A stretch of DNA of 64,000 bases, from assembly GCA_003864495.1 (NCBI GenBank), contig PEDN01001365.1, forward strand, positions 124,001-188,000. Reading direction: 5' to 3'. Positions within the stretch are counted from its first letter, which is position 1. Each line of letters begins with the position of its first letter. The DNA is from Nemopilema nomurai. Its lineage: Eukaryota > Cnidaria > Scyphozoa > Rhizostomeae > Rhizostomatidae. Positions 1-13,100 of the stretch are shown piece by piece. The translations under genes and the position numbers were made by a program. The notes under the pieces are model-generated. The model was not told where the DNA came from. It searched no databases and was given only the letters and a program-made list of their open reading frames with translations.

Positions 1-1967
1 GATCAGTTGCGATTTTGGGGCTTAGTGACAAAAGGTTCTGTTGATCTTGTGGCGCCACAAAAGCATAGCATAAGTGTGCCAAACTTTTGCACATCGCTGG
101 AGTATCGAAAGAAAATCAGAAAGATGTAATGATTTCAGCTGATATTTCATATTTCCATTGGCCAAATATTGGTTTGACGTGAAAGAATGACCCTGGATTT
201 GTCATTAATCAGAGAAAATTTTAACGTCTGAAATGTTTCCGGTGAAAAGTCTTAACGGTAATTACCACAAAAACAAAACAGGAATTTGATCCTTTCATCG
301 GAACAAGAGGGCAAATAATCTGTGGTGGGCGCAAGCAGCCTGAAGTCTGAAGAAAGGCCTCTGGCAAGGGTGCATGCCGAAATCAAATTACATCGACTCC
401 ATGATGCCCCACTCCCTAGAGGTATGTGAACCGCTAGGGTAATGGGGCAGCAATGGCACAAACGCATGAAAATGAGCAATTATATCGTCAAATAACGCCA
501 GTCTCCTAATGTCTCAACAGTAGTGGTCACAGGAAGGACGCTTGTGTAAACACACGTCCCCAGCTACATGTTGATACAATCTTGCTTCAGTCCCAGATAT
601 CATTATGATCAAAAGTGAATAGAAAAAGCGCGAAAACTGAAGCTTGCAAGCCGCGAAAAGGGCGACTGGGTAACAAGGAACATTGTAGAGTAGGCTCGAC
701 GAATAGATTGCAATTTCACTCAGCCTGTATTGGCGAAATGTTATGAAACTTAGTGGCGTTATTTAAGTGAAAGGAGATATTGTGTTGACAAAATGGTGCG
801 TTTGGGTGTTATATTCTTGGCACAAATTTAAGGGCATATCATAAGCACGTTCAAAGCTGCAAGAGAACATAATGGCCTTTCAAATATTGTGTAAAATAGC
901 TGCGATTGTGCATTTCCAAATATATTTCCAAATCGCATGTCTGCAATCGTATAGAATCAGAGAGATAGAAAAATGGGCAGAACAGCCGAAAGTGGTTGGT
1001 TGGCTTCTCTGTTTTGAATTGACGTCACAACAGCCAGGCAAGATGTGGCCAGTGTTATGGTTGGAGGTAGAAACATGGACAATCAATTAACGCCGTGACG
1101 GGTCATCAACAGTCATTTCCGAGAACTCGCCGTCGTCATGTCTGGTCTGAGCGAAGCTGTGAAACTGTTGCGAAGATTGCGAGAATCCGGAAGTTGCGTT
1201 CGCAACACTGTGATCGCAAGTGGCGCAAAATAACGGCAGCCAAATCGTCGAAATTACCAGAGCCAGATCAGGACTCGTCATTGAAATATATTTCCGTTAT
1301 TAAGAAGGGAGCAGGATGCTGTGAGATTTGGCATAGTAACTTTATTTGGCAGCCGAAAGGAAATAAGATCTTTTTAAAGAAAGTTCAGGAGAAGCAATAT
1401 CGATAAATCGGTACATTTCCTCGATTGACATTTATCAAATTTAGCGGTATCATCGCCCATTGATATATCAGATCAGAGCCCACGCGACACTTCAACACAC
1501 AGTGTCGTGTTGTGAAGATCTGGACAGTTTCTTTGAGAGCATAATTACTTCTCCTTTAGGATTTAGAGGTGAATCAGAATTTTCAATTAAACTGTTTTTG
1601 AAAGCTGTCAAATGGAGTGTACTTGGAGTGTACTTCAGCAGCTCTTTAATCAAGGGGCTGGGGGGGGGTGCACCCCTTTCTTTGGGTTTTTGGCATGGTG
1701 TACTACTGAAAGAACTGATTCGGCGCCATTCTAAAAGTTTTACCCCCTCCTTAAAAAGCTGATGAATCGGCGAATCAGCTAGAAAGTCAAAGGAATTTTA
1801 ATCATAAAATTACAGTTTTAACTACCTATAAACGTCTCAGAATGGTAGAATTTTCAGAGTTTCCAAAACAAACTCAAAAGTTTTCCACCGATGTTTACCC
1901 AACATGAATATACCAGGGTCAGACAGCGACGTAACGCAAAAACATTCATAAAGATATTCAAAAATAT
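1..1967. other. Presumed intron of the left Myc-like gene; no exon seen
   Basis: This stretch follows the splice donor of the Myc-like exon on the minus strand, so it is most simply read as its intron. I looked on both strands for a basic helix-loop-helix exon or an EDEIDVV-type block and found none. The open frames here are short and have no recognisable motif. A perfect CRE octamer sits at 1020-1027 and a run of G at about 1660-1667. Confidence 0.5.
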
Positions 1968-1969
1968 AC

Positions 1970-2360
1970 CTGATTCTGGAGAACTCAATTCTTCCAGTGT
2001 TGTTCTTTCATTCAATACAGACACAGATGGAAATACTTCGGCTGGATCCACAGTGTTAAGGAATTTGCTTGCCATTTCAGTCGACTCCAAAAAAGTTGGA
2101 AGTTTCCCTAGCAAGGGGAGTTCCCCTATATAACTCCTCGTGTAAGCATGTTCACGGTTTCTTGAATAATGATGTTCAGAAGCACCCCACATGCAGTCTT
2201 TTATAATCATCGATTCAGTTTTCATACATAAAGTTGCTGATGTATCGTTCACTGATTCCGAATCTCCGATATCCATTTCTGGAAAACGTGGGCTCGAAGG
2301 TGGCGTAAGAAAAACATCTTGGATCATCCAGACGTCGAAGGATTCTGGCTTCTCGATCAT
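1970..2360 (-). CDS. Myc-like transcription factor, N-terminal coding exon (partial gene)
   Basis: Myc proteins dimerise with Max and control growth genes in the nucleus; their N-terminal half recruits cofactors through Myc boxes. This exon encodes 130 residues plus one base. Myc box I is visible at residues 18-24 as LTPPSSP, preceded by a tryptophan as in vertebrate Myc, and Myc box II at 54-58 as KDCMW. Thr19 and Ser23 match the vertebrate Thr58/Ser62 phosphodegron pair. The start is supported by an in-frame TAA 18 bases upstream. The exon ends at a CAG|GTATAT donor in phase 1, the same phase as the intron of the complete Myc gene at 34566-40328, which points to a shared origin. The bHLH-zipper exon is not in the 1.97 kb before the window edge. 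It may lie further left, or the gene may be truncated. Without that exon the Myc assignment rests on the two boxes, the intron phase and the linked paralogue. Confidence 0.85.
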
Positions 2361-2424
2361 TTTCCCGAAAGGCGTTTATTCCACTCCCGTATTTGATGAT
2401 TAACCAGCAGTATAACAGCTGAAT
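2361..2424 (-). other. 5' UTR part of the Myc-like exon, with splice acceptor
   Basis: On the minus strand a pyrimidine-rich tract ending CTCTTCCCACAG (AG at 2426-2425) is followed by 64 bases up to the ATG. It makes a strong 3' splice site, so the coding exon is probably preceded by a non-coding first exon. A CAG|GTGAGG donor at 3576/3575 on the same strand could end that first exon. This is inferred from splice signals only. Confidence 0.5.
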
Positions 2425-3767
2425 CTGTGGGAAGAGATATAAAATCCTGCTTCAATGATATAAATAAAATTGAATCAGGGCGTTTGACGAAGCCGGAGTT
2501 CCCATTCATAACATTTGAGGCCGTGAGTGAATCGGATATTTCGCTTGCCAGACCAGGTCACGGAAAGTATGCAATTCATATTAGGGTTGCGACCAGATGA
2601 ATATTTTGTTATGTAAGTCAAAATTCACAACATCTTTCTACTGGCCGAAAAAGTAACACGACAGTCATCAAATGTTTGAAATTAATCAGTCAGTTAAATA
2701 ATAACTCGCAACTGTGGTTCAAATGATGGTGAGTTGAAATGACATCGTTTTATTGCAAACACTGTAATACTAATCGAAATAGGCACTACTCCGCTAAAAT
2801 CTTACACAAAATCCAACCTATCATTACACTTTGAAACTTTGGACAAACTGACAAGAAAATCTTCATGCCATAAAGTTGTAACTATTAACGTACCCATCAA
2901 CTTTTCAAATAATAAAAGTGAAAACAACTATTACGTCTAGATGAAATTAAAGTTGAGCTTTATTTAATGACTCCTACCGAAAATCTGATAAAATTAATAA
3001 CAGATCCTTGAAGTGTCTTGATATTAGTCGATCCGTCCAGAGAGTGACTTGAAATAGACTGGAAACATTCGATCAACCGCGACATTTAAGTAGTATGATC
3101 TAGCGTTTCCTAGCTTTATTCATCCAAAGAAAATTGTCTCATCTCAATTGAAAGGAGCATAGTAATCGGCCTATTTAAACACTACAATTGACAATAGCTG
3201 AAAATCCATTAGCATTGCAATCTTAGGACTGCCAAATTATCACAGAAAGATGCGTTGCTGATCAAAAAGTGTTTGTAACGTCCTTGCAAAACTAAACACA
3301 GAGAGTGATATCGATACTCGTTGTGAAATAAAGGTACCTGTGTCCTTAGATACAACGAAGTCTCCCAAACACCAGCGTAGCGGAATCAAACTCAAAGCCT
3401 GACTTAAATAACAAAAATAAAAGTATCCACTCACATAAATGAATTAAACTTCAATATCCTGTAAAACTCTTGCAAATGCTGGGTAACTTTTGCTGCGTAA
3501 AGTTTTCAGTTAACTTCCAGACGCAAAATCAGCTTACAGTTGAGAACGAATTCACGAGTAAAACGATTCCCTCACCTGAGGAAAGTGTTATGCGATCTTC
3601 CTTCAATGCACTCCAATGTCAATTCCGAGAGATCTACCAACATAATTTGAGGGCCAGCTCAATTTTAATGTTAAGATTTTAGAGTCCGTCGCATCAAATA
3701 ATCTCTTCGTAATAGCCAGCTGGGCTTTCAAAGAAAGTGATTGTTCGGTGCAATCCGCATGATCAAG
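2425..3767. other. Probable 5' UTR intron and first-exon region of the Myc-like gene
   Basis: No coding signal was recognised. The region lies between the splice acceptor at 2425 and the candidate promoter at 3768-3820. The candidate first-exon donor at 3576/3575 lies inside it. Confidence 0.35.
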
Positions 3768-3820
3768 AACCAATCAGCTGATTGGTTGTTGGGGGAGAAC
3801 CCTGAGTTTTGGCGCGAAAT
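3768..3820 (-). promoter_or_regulatory. Candidate cell-cycle-type promoter of the Myc-like gene
   Basis: A perfect 20-bp palindrome at 3768-3787 contains two inverted CCAAT boxes flanking a CAGCTG E-box. Twenty bases on, TTTGGCGCGAAA at 3808-3819 is a full E2F consensus. Paired CCAAT boxes with E2F are typical of growth-regulated promoters, and vertebrate MYC has an E2F site in its main promoter. The position, 1.4 kb upstream of the Myc-like start and upstream of a plausible first-exon donor, fits a promoter reading leftward. Direction and use are inferred. Confidence 0.45.
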
Positions 3821-6800
3821 GAGCGATTCCGGTTTCCAAGGGCACACCTGGGACGAGTAGTGATGCACAATGCGTTGACAAAAAATCACGTTTGACAGCA
3901 AACTGGGGATAGCTGTGGAGAGAAACGCAATATCAATGGTAGTTTACTAACAAAAGTCGTTTTTAAGTAAGCAAGGCGTGTGAAATTGTAAGTGGAAGTT
4001 TCCCAGAGTCTGGTTTACTGAGTAGAACAGAACCAAGTTTTTAAGAGTTCGTCCGATCACAACCAGCAACATTTACCTGCGATGGGCTCTTGTGATATTT
4101 CCAGTAATTTTCCGACTTTGCATAAAGGAATTGACGCAATTAAAATTTTTGACGTAACTCAAAAGAGAACTACTTGCAAGCAAAAACAGACATGAAAATA
4201 TTAATACTCATAATTACCACTAGGTAAATCATGAAAAATATGTTGCCATGATTTAGTGGAGAAAATGACTGGCATTATGAAATGCTTGTGAGACAGTGCC
4301 ATGTTGCTGTACAGACAAAAAGCATTACCTTAGGGAGGAAAGCCAAGTAAAAGGAATCCCCAATGACCAAGAAGGAGTACAAAAGCAAATTGGTCCTACT
4401 TGCTTCAATTCAGAGGATTTGAAATTCCACGCACCCCTTTTTCTTTCGATGCCACAAATAAAACCTTTCAGTGGTTATAACAAAATGAGACACATGTGAC
4501 GGGTTTCAGTGCCCAAAATAGATAAGCACCCTACCCCTGGCCATGGTGTTGATTATGATTATCATGATGGTTGTAGCACCTGAAACCAGGTTTGGTCACA
4601 AAACGGTGGTTAAACTTCCTAGTTCGAATTCTTCTTGGTTTGTGGCCGTGGTCTTGTTGTGACGCGAGGATGGAGGGAAAGGTATAGTGCTGGTTTTATG
4701 GCTTCCATAACCGTTCTTTGTTTCTCCATTGCAACAAGTGAACTTGGCCTCCATATACGTATATTCAATGAGAAGGCCTCCTACCAATGTACCGGGTATA
4801 GTCCAGCCTGCAAAGTGGGCTCCCAATTACTAATCCTTGTTTATTCGTATTTCTATTGTTCTTATAAATCATCGGTGTCAAAATTGCACCCTATCTCCCC
4901 TCCATTGGCTGGTCCTTATCGCAAATCTCTTATATTTTTAACTAGCATAATCCTAGATGATTCAACATATGACGTCACATTGCTTCCTCTGCCCTAAACC
5001 GCGAGACAACCCGTCATCATTTGTCAATTCTGAATCTTTCTAATTTCTTTGGAGGTCGTTACATCATAAAGCATCATAAAAAACAAAACATCGAATTAAT
5101 AAATATAAAAGTAAGAAAAAGAAATCAATAAAGATAAACGAAATTAAGGAGCCAATATTGAGGGCCAAATGTACAAGAGCAGTGACTAAACGTCGAAGTG
5201 CTCGCCTATATTTCAGATCGTGTAAACACTACAGACAGGCTTGTCATTGAATATACGACAAAGAATTCTTGGAGCCATTTCTTTCAAGTGGTGGGTAGGC
5301 CAGTCGGCGCCTGAAGCAAACGAAATGCAACTATGAAAAGCAACGCAAAAGGGCACAGCTGCATCTGGACCTTGGGAAACTGGCGAGTGTTCGAGTGGTG
5401 GGGTTGAATTCTTTCGTGTCATTTTCGTCCGCAGCTTATAAAAAAAATGTGGTTTCAATGCTCCAAATCATCAGATGGTTGGCATCGGTAGGCCGTGTAA
5501 ACGGAGATTTCTAGGAAATGCCCTGCTCCATTGCCATGTCAAAAGTGGCTAATTCCCACATATTCTTAATGTTTTATTGAAATTTTCTGAATAAGCACTT
5601 TGGTCATCGTGTCAGGCCTAAGCAAAGAACATGCCTGCAGAAAAATGGGATGCGGACGGGTACTATGGTGGGGGAATCTCCCGTGTATGGCGCCATGAGC
5701 AAGGGTATAGAAACTGAGGAATAAAAGGGGGGCTCCCAGAGCAAACTGGCCCACCGGCCCATCGACCAGAGGATCCCTGTCATTCTTGCAAAAATCCCCT
5801 GTTTTTCTAAAATGGGGCTCCCAGTCTTGGCAACGGGCCAGGAAAAGAAAATTTCACGCCTCATTCTTCACAACTAGTTCAGAGGCCACAAGATTTCCAC
5901 TAGTGACCTATCCACCATTTCCCTTGGCTACTAATGACATCAAAGCAATCATTCACGATAAGTTATTAGAAAATAGATTCCGAAAATTGTTCAGGTTAAT
6001 ATTCGGGTTTCCTGACAATGTGACGAAAGCTTTAGTTCTCGAATATTTCTAGTCGAGAATTAGAATCGTAAAACGCTAAGGGCTAAGGTAAGTCTGTTGT
6101 CTTGCATTAAAATTACTTGACATGCGGAGCACTTGAAACGAATAACGAGGCAGGCATTTAATAAACCAGAACATTTTACTTCTTAGGCTATGAGAAGGTG
6201 TGACGCAAAATTTTGTTTACGTCCCGCTTCGAGGTTAAAATTAAATTGGACTGTTAGAATTGAGGTGAATTGATTAATCCCCGGTAAACAAGAGGCACCC
6301 AGCAAAACAGTTTGAGCAGTAGAGGGGTTTTAATTTTCCGAAACTCGCAAATTTAGTACCTTGAAATGACGGTCCAATTTTAAGTCTTGGCTAGCTTGGA
6401 AACACGTCACACAAAATCTCAATTTCACTCTATAGCGGAAAACTGACGGCTATTTTGCATCGCACTGCGAATTTTTAAATAATCCGTTGTTTATGTTCAA
6501 TCCTTTGTAATTCTCTTTCCGTAGTGTTTTGTTGCTGCAACATAACCAATAGGCCTGCAAATCTCTCTGTGACCCACCAATATTCTTTCGCGGACCTACC
6601 GGCATCATTCGCACAGGTGTGAATTCCTGGAAAAGGTGTCAATATCAACCGCGTGACAAGCGAAGCCGGCACAAAGAAGCTGGCAAGCTCTTGAGACAAA
6701 AGAAAACAGAGCAGTTTACTTTCTTAATAATCGTAGTTTGTCTAAACGCTAATTAATGCGTCGTTTGTGGCCTTTTGTCAACAAAAGATTCCATGCCGAA

Positions 6801-7900
6801 AGTCACAGGTGTCTTTGAAGCTAAAACGCTGACGCATCGCTTTCAAATACAACTGCACAGCTAGGGAAATTGCAACATAATCGGATTACTCCACGATCAA
6901 ATTGGTGTGAAAACATGAATGGCATTTATGACGTAGCCAACACAGTGTTTGGCTGGACTCGCCCTGTGGGACATCGGCTTGAGGAGACTTGAACGCCGAA
7001 AGGTTCTCGAAACGTACCGTTCAAAACAAAACACAGCAGACAAAGTAAGAGTTCAATAAGGGCGTTAATTACCACGACTTCTAATTAGCGCTATCAATTA
7101 TAATATTTCATGAACGGTTTTTTCGGCATACAGGTGGACTATGATGAAGAGCGAAGCCGGTTGCCGTGTATTAATGGGTTTAATTTGGGATGAACCCGAA
7201 TAATTGCCCAGCGTCATTGTCTGATGATCGATGGGACAGTCTGCTTTATGGACAATTTCGTCCAACCAGCAAACATATCCATTATCAAATCTTTTGAATT
7301 TCACTAAAAGGGTTTAGAAAATTTTTAATAGAAGTTCCATTATTTAATAGATATTTGAATATCTTAAAATTCTCCAGTCCACCTTCAAATGCCTGCAGCT
7401 AGATTATATAGTAGTTTACTCCCGACCCCAATTAAAAATTTCGGCAAGCAAATATGTTGAATAAGTCGTGTCCTCTCCTGAGAATCAAAGAGAGTGATAA
7501 GTATCGATACACCATTCTATCTATCACAAAATGAATTGATCTCATTAAGTGGGGCTTGAAAATATGGAAGGGAGTTCTGTTTAGTTCATAACTCTTCAGT
7601 GTACCATATCCTCTTTGCCAAATGCCGCTTTTGAATAGAAAGTGTGGAGAAACTGCTCTCAAGAGTAAACTGAATATCTGTTTTCCCACCTTCTACTTTC
7701 AACACAATTTTTCTAATTGTTTCATTACTTGTGAATTCTGATTTCTGAGTTAATGATTTCTATGTTCAAGGGCTTCCCTGTGTACACTATTCCCATACAG
7801 CACCCCATTTCTAACACCACCCCCTCCACCAGACCAGGGTTAAGAAAAAAGCCACTGGTACTTAGACCGGCACAATGTTTTAACTGACATAGCTCTTTTG
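3821..7900. other. Intergenic DNA, nothing recognised
   Basis: Only short open frames without motifs are present on either strand. A CRE octamer lies at 4970-4977. No RNA gene or mobile element could be identified. Confidence 0.4.
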
Positions 7901-7912
7901 GAAGCAGTTGGA

Positions 7913-7997
7913 GGGTAGTGATTACGAAAGGAGCATGACAGGGGAGTCATCACGAATAGGGTAAGGCAGCGGTGTCATTACGAAAGGGGTGTGGCGG
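7913..7997. repeat. Short tandem repeat, about 28-bp unit, three degenerate copies
   Basis: The motif GT(C/G)ATTACGAAAGG recurs three times (with variants such as GTCATCACGAATAGG) at about 28-bp spacing. The flanks are G-rich on the plus strand. Confidence 0.5.
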
Positions 7998-7999
7998 AA

Positions 8000-9760
8000 C
8001 AATCCTTGAAGATGATTGGGAAGAGAATGGTGTTCAAGGGTGAAGGGTGGGGACCGATAAAAAGGGTGGGGGTAGAGAAAGTCCTTTTGCTGAGCATCCT
8101 AGAAAAACCCATAAAATACGTCAATCATAAAAAATCAACGGAGACTCTAAAATTGATTTCTTTCCGAGGCTGAAATTGTTTTTACTGTCCCAGAAAATAA
8201 TTACTCATATATTCTAAACGACAGACTTTTAAAATAGGACAGCCTATAATTTACCACTGGAAGATGCTAAGAAACGTCTTCAATAATATGCTATTAAACG
8301 TCTCCTAATTCGTAGCTGTATACGCAATCCCACTAGGGACGTCAAACGTCTGAAACCTCCCAGCATTGTGGAAGAAGATTTATAGACCACGACAATTGCA
8401 GAGGGAAACATGGCATAATTACAGATGGTGAGTCAAAAAGAGGTCAAGTAGTTGGCGTACCAAGGTTGGGCTAAAGTGATAACGACTTAAAAGGAAACTG
8501 GCCCGAATTTGTGTGATATGGATTTTTTGGTTGGAAAAAGCTTCTTAACATAAAAAGCGCATTCGCAAAAGGAAAGCTCATTTCAGTTTTCGTTGGAAAA
8601 GTCCCGATAAGATCTGGAAAAATATAGTTACACTTGACCACTTGCTGTCCAACAAGGGCTTACGAGGGGTAACTGATGATGGGTAAATGCCCCCAGGTTG
8701 TGATGGGGGGGGGGGCTCGTCATATGCTTATTTAGTAGTAACAGCCTCCCCCACCTGATAAACCATGCTCGAATATTTTGTGCCGTGCTTTCTCTGATGA
8801 TACCTCGCAGTACTTGGCCAATGTTTGGACCTTGTAGTCACACAAAATGTTTGCAGGATACTAAAGTGGTGCCTTTGTTATTTCCATAAATATCCAGATC
8901 TAACCAAGCCCTCTTTGTGCAAAGATCAATGCCATTGACACGCCAATTATGATATCAATTTATAGCAATATGAATTAATTTAAAAGTTTATGAATAACAA
9001 AATAGGGGTATGAATAAGCGAATAGGCTAGCAGCGGGAAGCACTCCTGTTACATAAAATAAAACCCACTCTTGTCACAGAACACCCAGAGCCCCTGATTT
9101 TCGTACAAGAAGGAGCAGCACCTGAGAAAGCACCCCAGTTCAACAGGGCATCTGTCCCCATTAAAATTTGCAAATGACATTATAGAAACCTTCCCTTTTT
9201 GCAATCTTTACACTTGTTGTGACTTGGGCGGGACATAGGTGTGTACCACAGAGAGACACATGCTTTCTAACAAGAAGATATATATATATATATGATTATA
9301 AGTGATTATTTATACTCAAGAGAGAGAACCTCTCTCCATGCCTCGTGCATCTAATTCTAATCAATAACACTCTTCAAACAGCCCCTGGGGCAGCAACCCC
9401 AGTTGGACGGATATCTAGTCACCAAACTCTTTGCAGCGCAGTTTACTAAATTAGCATTCAGGTAACTTACCTAAATAGTTTTCAACTCTAGTTGAATCGA
9501 TTTGAATGAGACTGTTACACACTAATGGTTTTATGGGGCATATGCGCTTGTTTTGTTTCCTCTCTTTTCTTAATATCAGCTGCAGAAGTATAAACTTATT
9601 GTTTCATACACGTGGCCTGAACAACGATTTAGTGACTCATTGAAAAAAAGTTCTATTCCATTCTTACAGGCTAATCCGCGAGAGAAAGGGCTATCAAGGA
9701 CATTCCATTTGTATGAAAGTTACATAGGAAAATGTATCTATCGCGTAATAGTCATGGACA
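8000..9760. other. Intergenic DNA with simple-sequence runs
   Basis: It contains a run of ten or more G at about 8703-8714 and a short TA run near 9279-9292. No coding or RNA gene was recognised. Confidence 0.4.
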
Positions 9761-9764
9761 TGAG

Positions 9765-10082
9765 AACCGGGAGAAACTGGGATTGAGTTGAGAACGTACC
9801 AAGAGGCCGGGCGCATGTGTAGTTAACCGGGAGGATAGAAACCAAACCGGGCAGGCGGGTAAATAGCAAACCGGGCGGATGTTTAGAAGGATAATAGCGA
9901 ACCAGGCAGGTTTAGTGAACCAGATAGATAAATAGAAAGAGTCAAGCAATTGTGTAGTGAACCAGGAGGACAAAAGCGAACCGGGCAGGTGTTTAGTGAA
10001 TCAGGAGGATAAATAGCGAACCGGGCAGGTGTATTGTGAACCAGGAGGATAAACAGAGAACCGGGCGGGATTGCAGTTAACA
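9765..10082. repeat. Degenerate tandem repeat, about 40-bp compound unit
   Basis: GAACCGGGCAGGTGTTTAGT alternates with GAACCAGGAGGATAAATAGC, giving a compound unit of about 40 bp. It repeats about six times, and the right-hand copies are the best preserved. The array creates artificial open frames on the minus strand that I do not call genes. Confidence 0.7.
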
Positions 10083-10129
10083 AGACATAATTAGGATATA
10101 TTTCTCTATGTATCGATGCCCTTTCCAAG

Positions 10130-13100
10130 ACTGAAACAGTTACCTAAGGTGCTGTACTCTGTTTAAAAAAGGGTGGTAGCCAAAAGACCTTGTAAGTCCG
10201 CCTGTGGAAACATAGAGTAGGGGGTCCCATTGATAATGACGTCAGTTTTTGAAGCAAAATGAAAGCTAATGACCAATCAGGACTGGGTAAATACCAGTTA
10301 AGTTTTCCTACATTTAATTTCGAAGAAGAAAACTTTTTCATTTCAAGGTTGGTTACAGTCAGTCTCCTGAGAGCCAATTTTAACATGGCGGATTTTGAAT
10401 GTTTCAAGTATGCATATTTTTATGCTTTTCAGGTGTTTACATAGAGGCTCTGACTTCCTGTGATTTATTTTCAACTTTTTCTAAGATGCGGGGTTCCTTC
10501 TGGGTTACCAAAAGCGCAGGGTCTGGAGCCATGGCCCCCCTGGACCTACCCCCTAAAACCGTCACTGCCAGTGGATATAACTAACCCAGATGTATCTTGT
10601 TACAGAGGGCATTTCAAAGGACATACTTGCAATGATCAGGCGATTTATTTCCCCGGTATCAAAGGCAAAATATTAGAATGAAGGATCAGAAGCACAGGGG
10701 AGACAAATACCAATGCCAATGTACAGCTACGGAAATATTTGAACACGGATTCACTCAAAAATTTCTTGTTTGTTTACTTCGGCTGGGGTCACCAGATCTC
10801 CTAAATAAAAAAGATATATGCGAGCTGATTCTTTGTTGTTCTAAGATAGAAACTGAAGCTTGGGTAAACAACACGTGTGGTAAGTTGAGTTAACGTCTAA
10901 GGAATCTCTCCGGTTCAAAAGGTACCAAAGCAGTATCGTGTGAAAGTATCAAAGTTCGTTGCTCGGCAGGATCTGCGATGAAAAGGGGGCGGAGGGCCAT
11001 GCCCCCCACTTTTATGTAAGACAATAGACCTTTTCAAACATCTTTTTTTATGATTGTTAAATCTCCCTTTGCCCCTCCACTTTTCAACCTGCGTCGGAGC
11101 CCACGGTAAAAGGTAAAAACAGACTCGCGGCAAAAATTTTCTACAATATCTACCCCTTCTCTTTTTTATCACAGAGAAATGTGTATACCACCAAAACAGT
11201 TTTATGAATGAGTAACGCCTCGGACTCTAACAAGATACGTGAGCTAAGATCGGGTTCTCCAAGGTTATATTGGAATGTAGCTAGCCTCTGGGTTGGCCAT
11301 TGAAGCTGGCTATCTCTATGTACTGTTTGTTATTGTAAAGACCTTTTCCTTAGCTACTAATGTCCTTTGGACACTTTATTGTTGACACATTTGATTCTCC
11401 TTTTCTCCGCAGCACCTTTTGAAGTCAAAGGCCTTCAGCTGCTTCCCATTACTTCCACATTAGGCAGCATAATGTAAATTGATAAAATAAAAGACGACTT
11501 CATTGGATTTTGATGCTCTGCAGTTAGTGTTTGAGACTTAATAATGCCTGCGAACCGCATCTTTCAGGACATTTAATGGTGGAGAAATGAGACTATTTAA
11601 TGCAAAAAACTAAGCGGAGAGACTGTATATCCAATCAATTATTATTATGTTTGACCGTAGGGCTAAACAATTGCCTTTGACATTTCATTTAACTCTCTCA
11701 GGGCTATTTTTAATCCGTGAATCCCCGCATCGCTGATAGATTTTACTGCAACTAAGACTAGTGAAATGACAAGCATAAAAAGTTCTTCAATTGCAAATGA
11801 GCTTTGAACACTTATTGTTCGTCTTTCGTTGAGATAATGGATAAATACTGCAAGGTTGCAATGCAGTCTAAAGATCGATTGACTGGAGAACGGTTTGGTA
11901 AAATGTCCCCAAAACGCATCAAAGCAGCTTGTTAAGAAATGAAACGTAATCTAGGCAAGGTTGACTAAGTTGTATTTACTAGCCAGATGCAATAGGCGTT
12001 AACTATCACACTCTGCTCTCATCACAAATGAATTAGCAAATATTTTGACCAAATTTTGATGATTCTGCTGCTGCGGAGCGTATGTTACGCAGCGGAAATG
12101 AAGACAGGAACCAATAACGACTAACATTGAGATAGATAAAAAGAAACCAATTTACCGTTGCTTAACCGATGCCAAGGCTTTTGCAGAGAGAGGGCTTTGA
12201 ATGGAGGAATACTTAGTACACTTAAGGATCTTAGAGATTGGCTAGTGTCTTTCAGCCCAAATCAGATGTCAGGAATTCTTACCCAAAGTGAACGTACAAC
12301 ACCGTGTACTCAAATGACAACGAAACAATTTTGTTACAATCCAAGGTGGTCAGGCGAGGCCATAGATTTTAAATCACTTGTAGCTAGTTCTATATCGAAT
12401 TTCTACAAGTTCAATTAAAAAGCATTAGTGACTGTCAGCTTGTGTCACACCTCTTTATGTAGGCATGGGCTATTGGATACTGCCTGAAATGTCATTAAAT
12501 ACTCTCTTTGAGTAACCCTAAGGAGAGGGCAAGCGAGGGAGGGAGTTGTCGGGTGCTAGCAAAAGGAGAATAGGGGTCGGTGTTAGAAGCGTGTCAATGG
12601 GTAGGGTCTGTAGAAAGGGGAGTACCCCACTTTGCAACTATTGATAGCCTAGCGTCACTTCAAATAAACTTTGGCACCACACTTGATTTAGTAATGGGAC
12701 ATATTTTGATGCAATTCCCCCACTTTTCAAGATGCTTCCCCCCACCGCCGGTGGGGTGTGGTTCCTGAAGATAGCTATGCCCCAGGGCCCCTTAGCATCT
12801 CGGTTCTAAAATGAACTCAAATTTGATAGGTGGTCTTCCATCTTTTGAAATGAATTCAAACCGATAAACCTTGCCACTAGAACTCCCATATTTTCTGGCC
12901 CAACATAATTTGACCAATTAACAATTTTTCTATCCCCTGAAGTCTTAGATAGACTGAGTCTAAACCTAAACTCTAAACACTAAATCTAAACATTCAGACC
13001 CTCGAGTCTTTGCCCATGGAAATTGATACACAAAAAGCTTCAGGAAGGATATACTCTAACAAGCACACGAAGCGGTTCCTTTGCCTTAATAAACTCGTTT

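Noticed and set aside
12955..12995. Interstitial telomere-like repeat (CTAAAC words)
   Set aside because: It is too short and irregular, and does not match the TTAGGG repeat expected in cnidarians.
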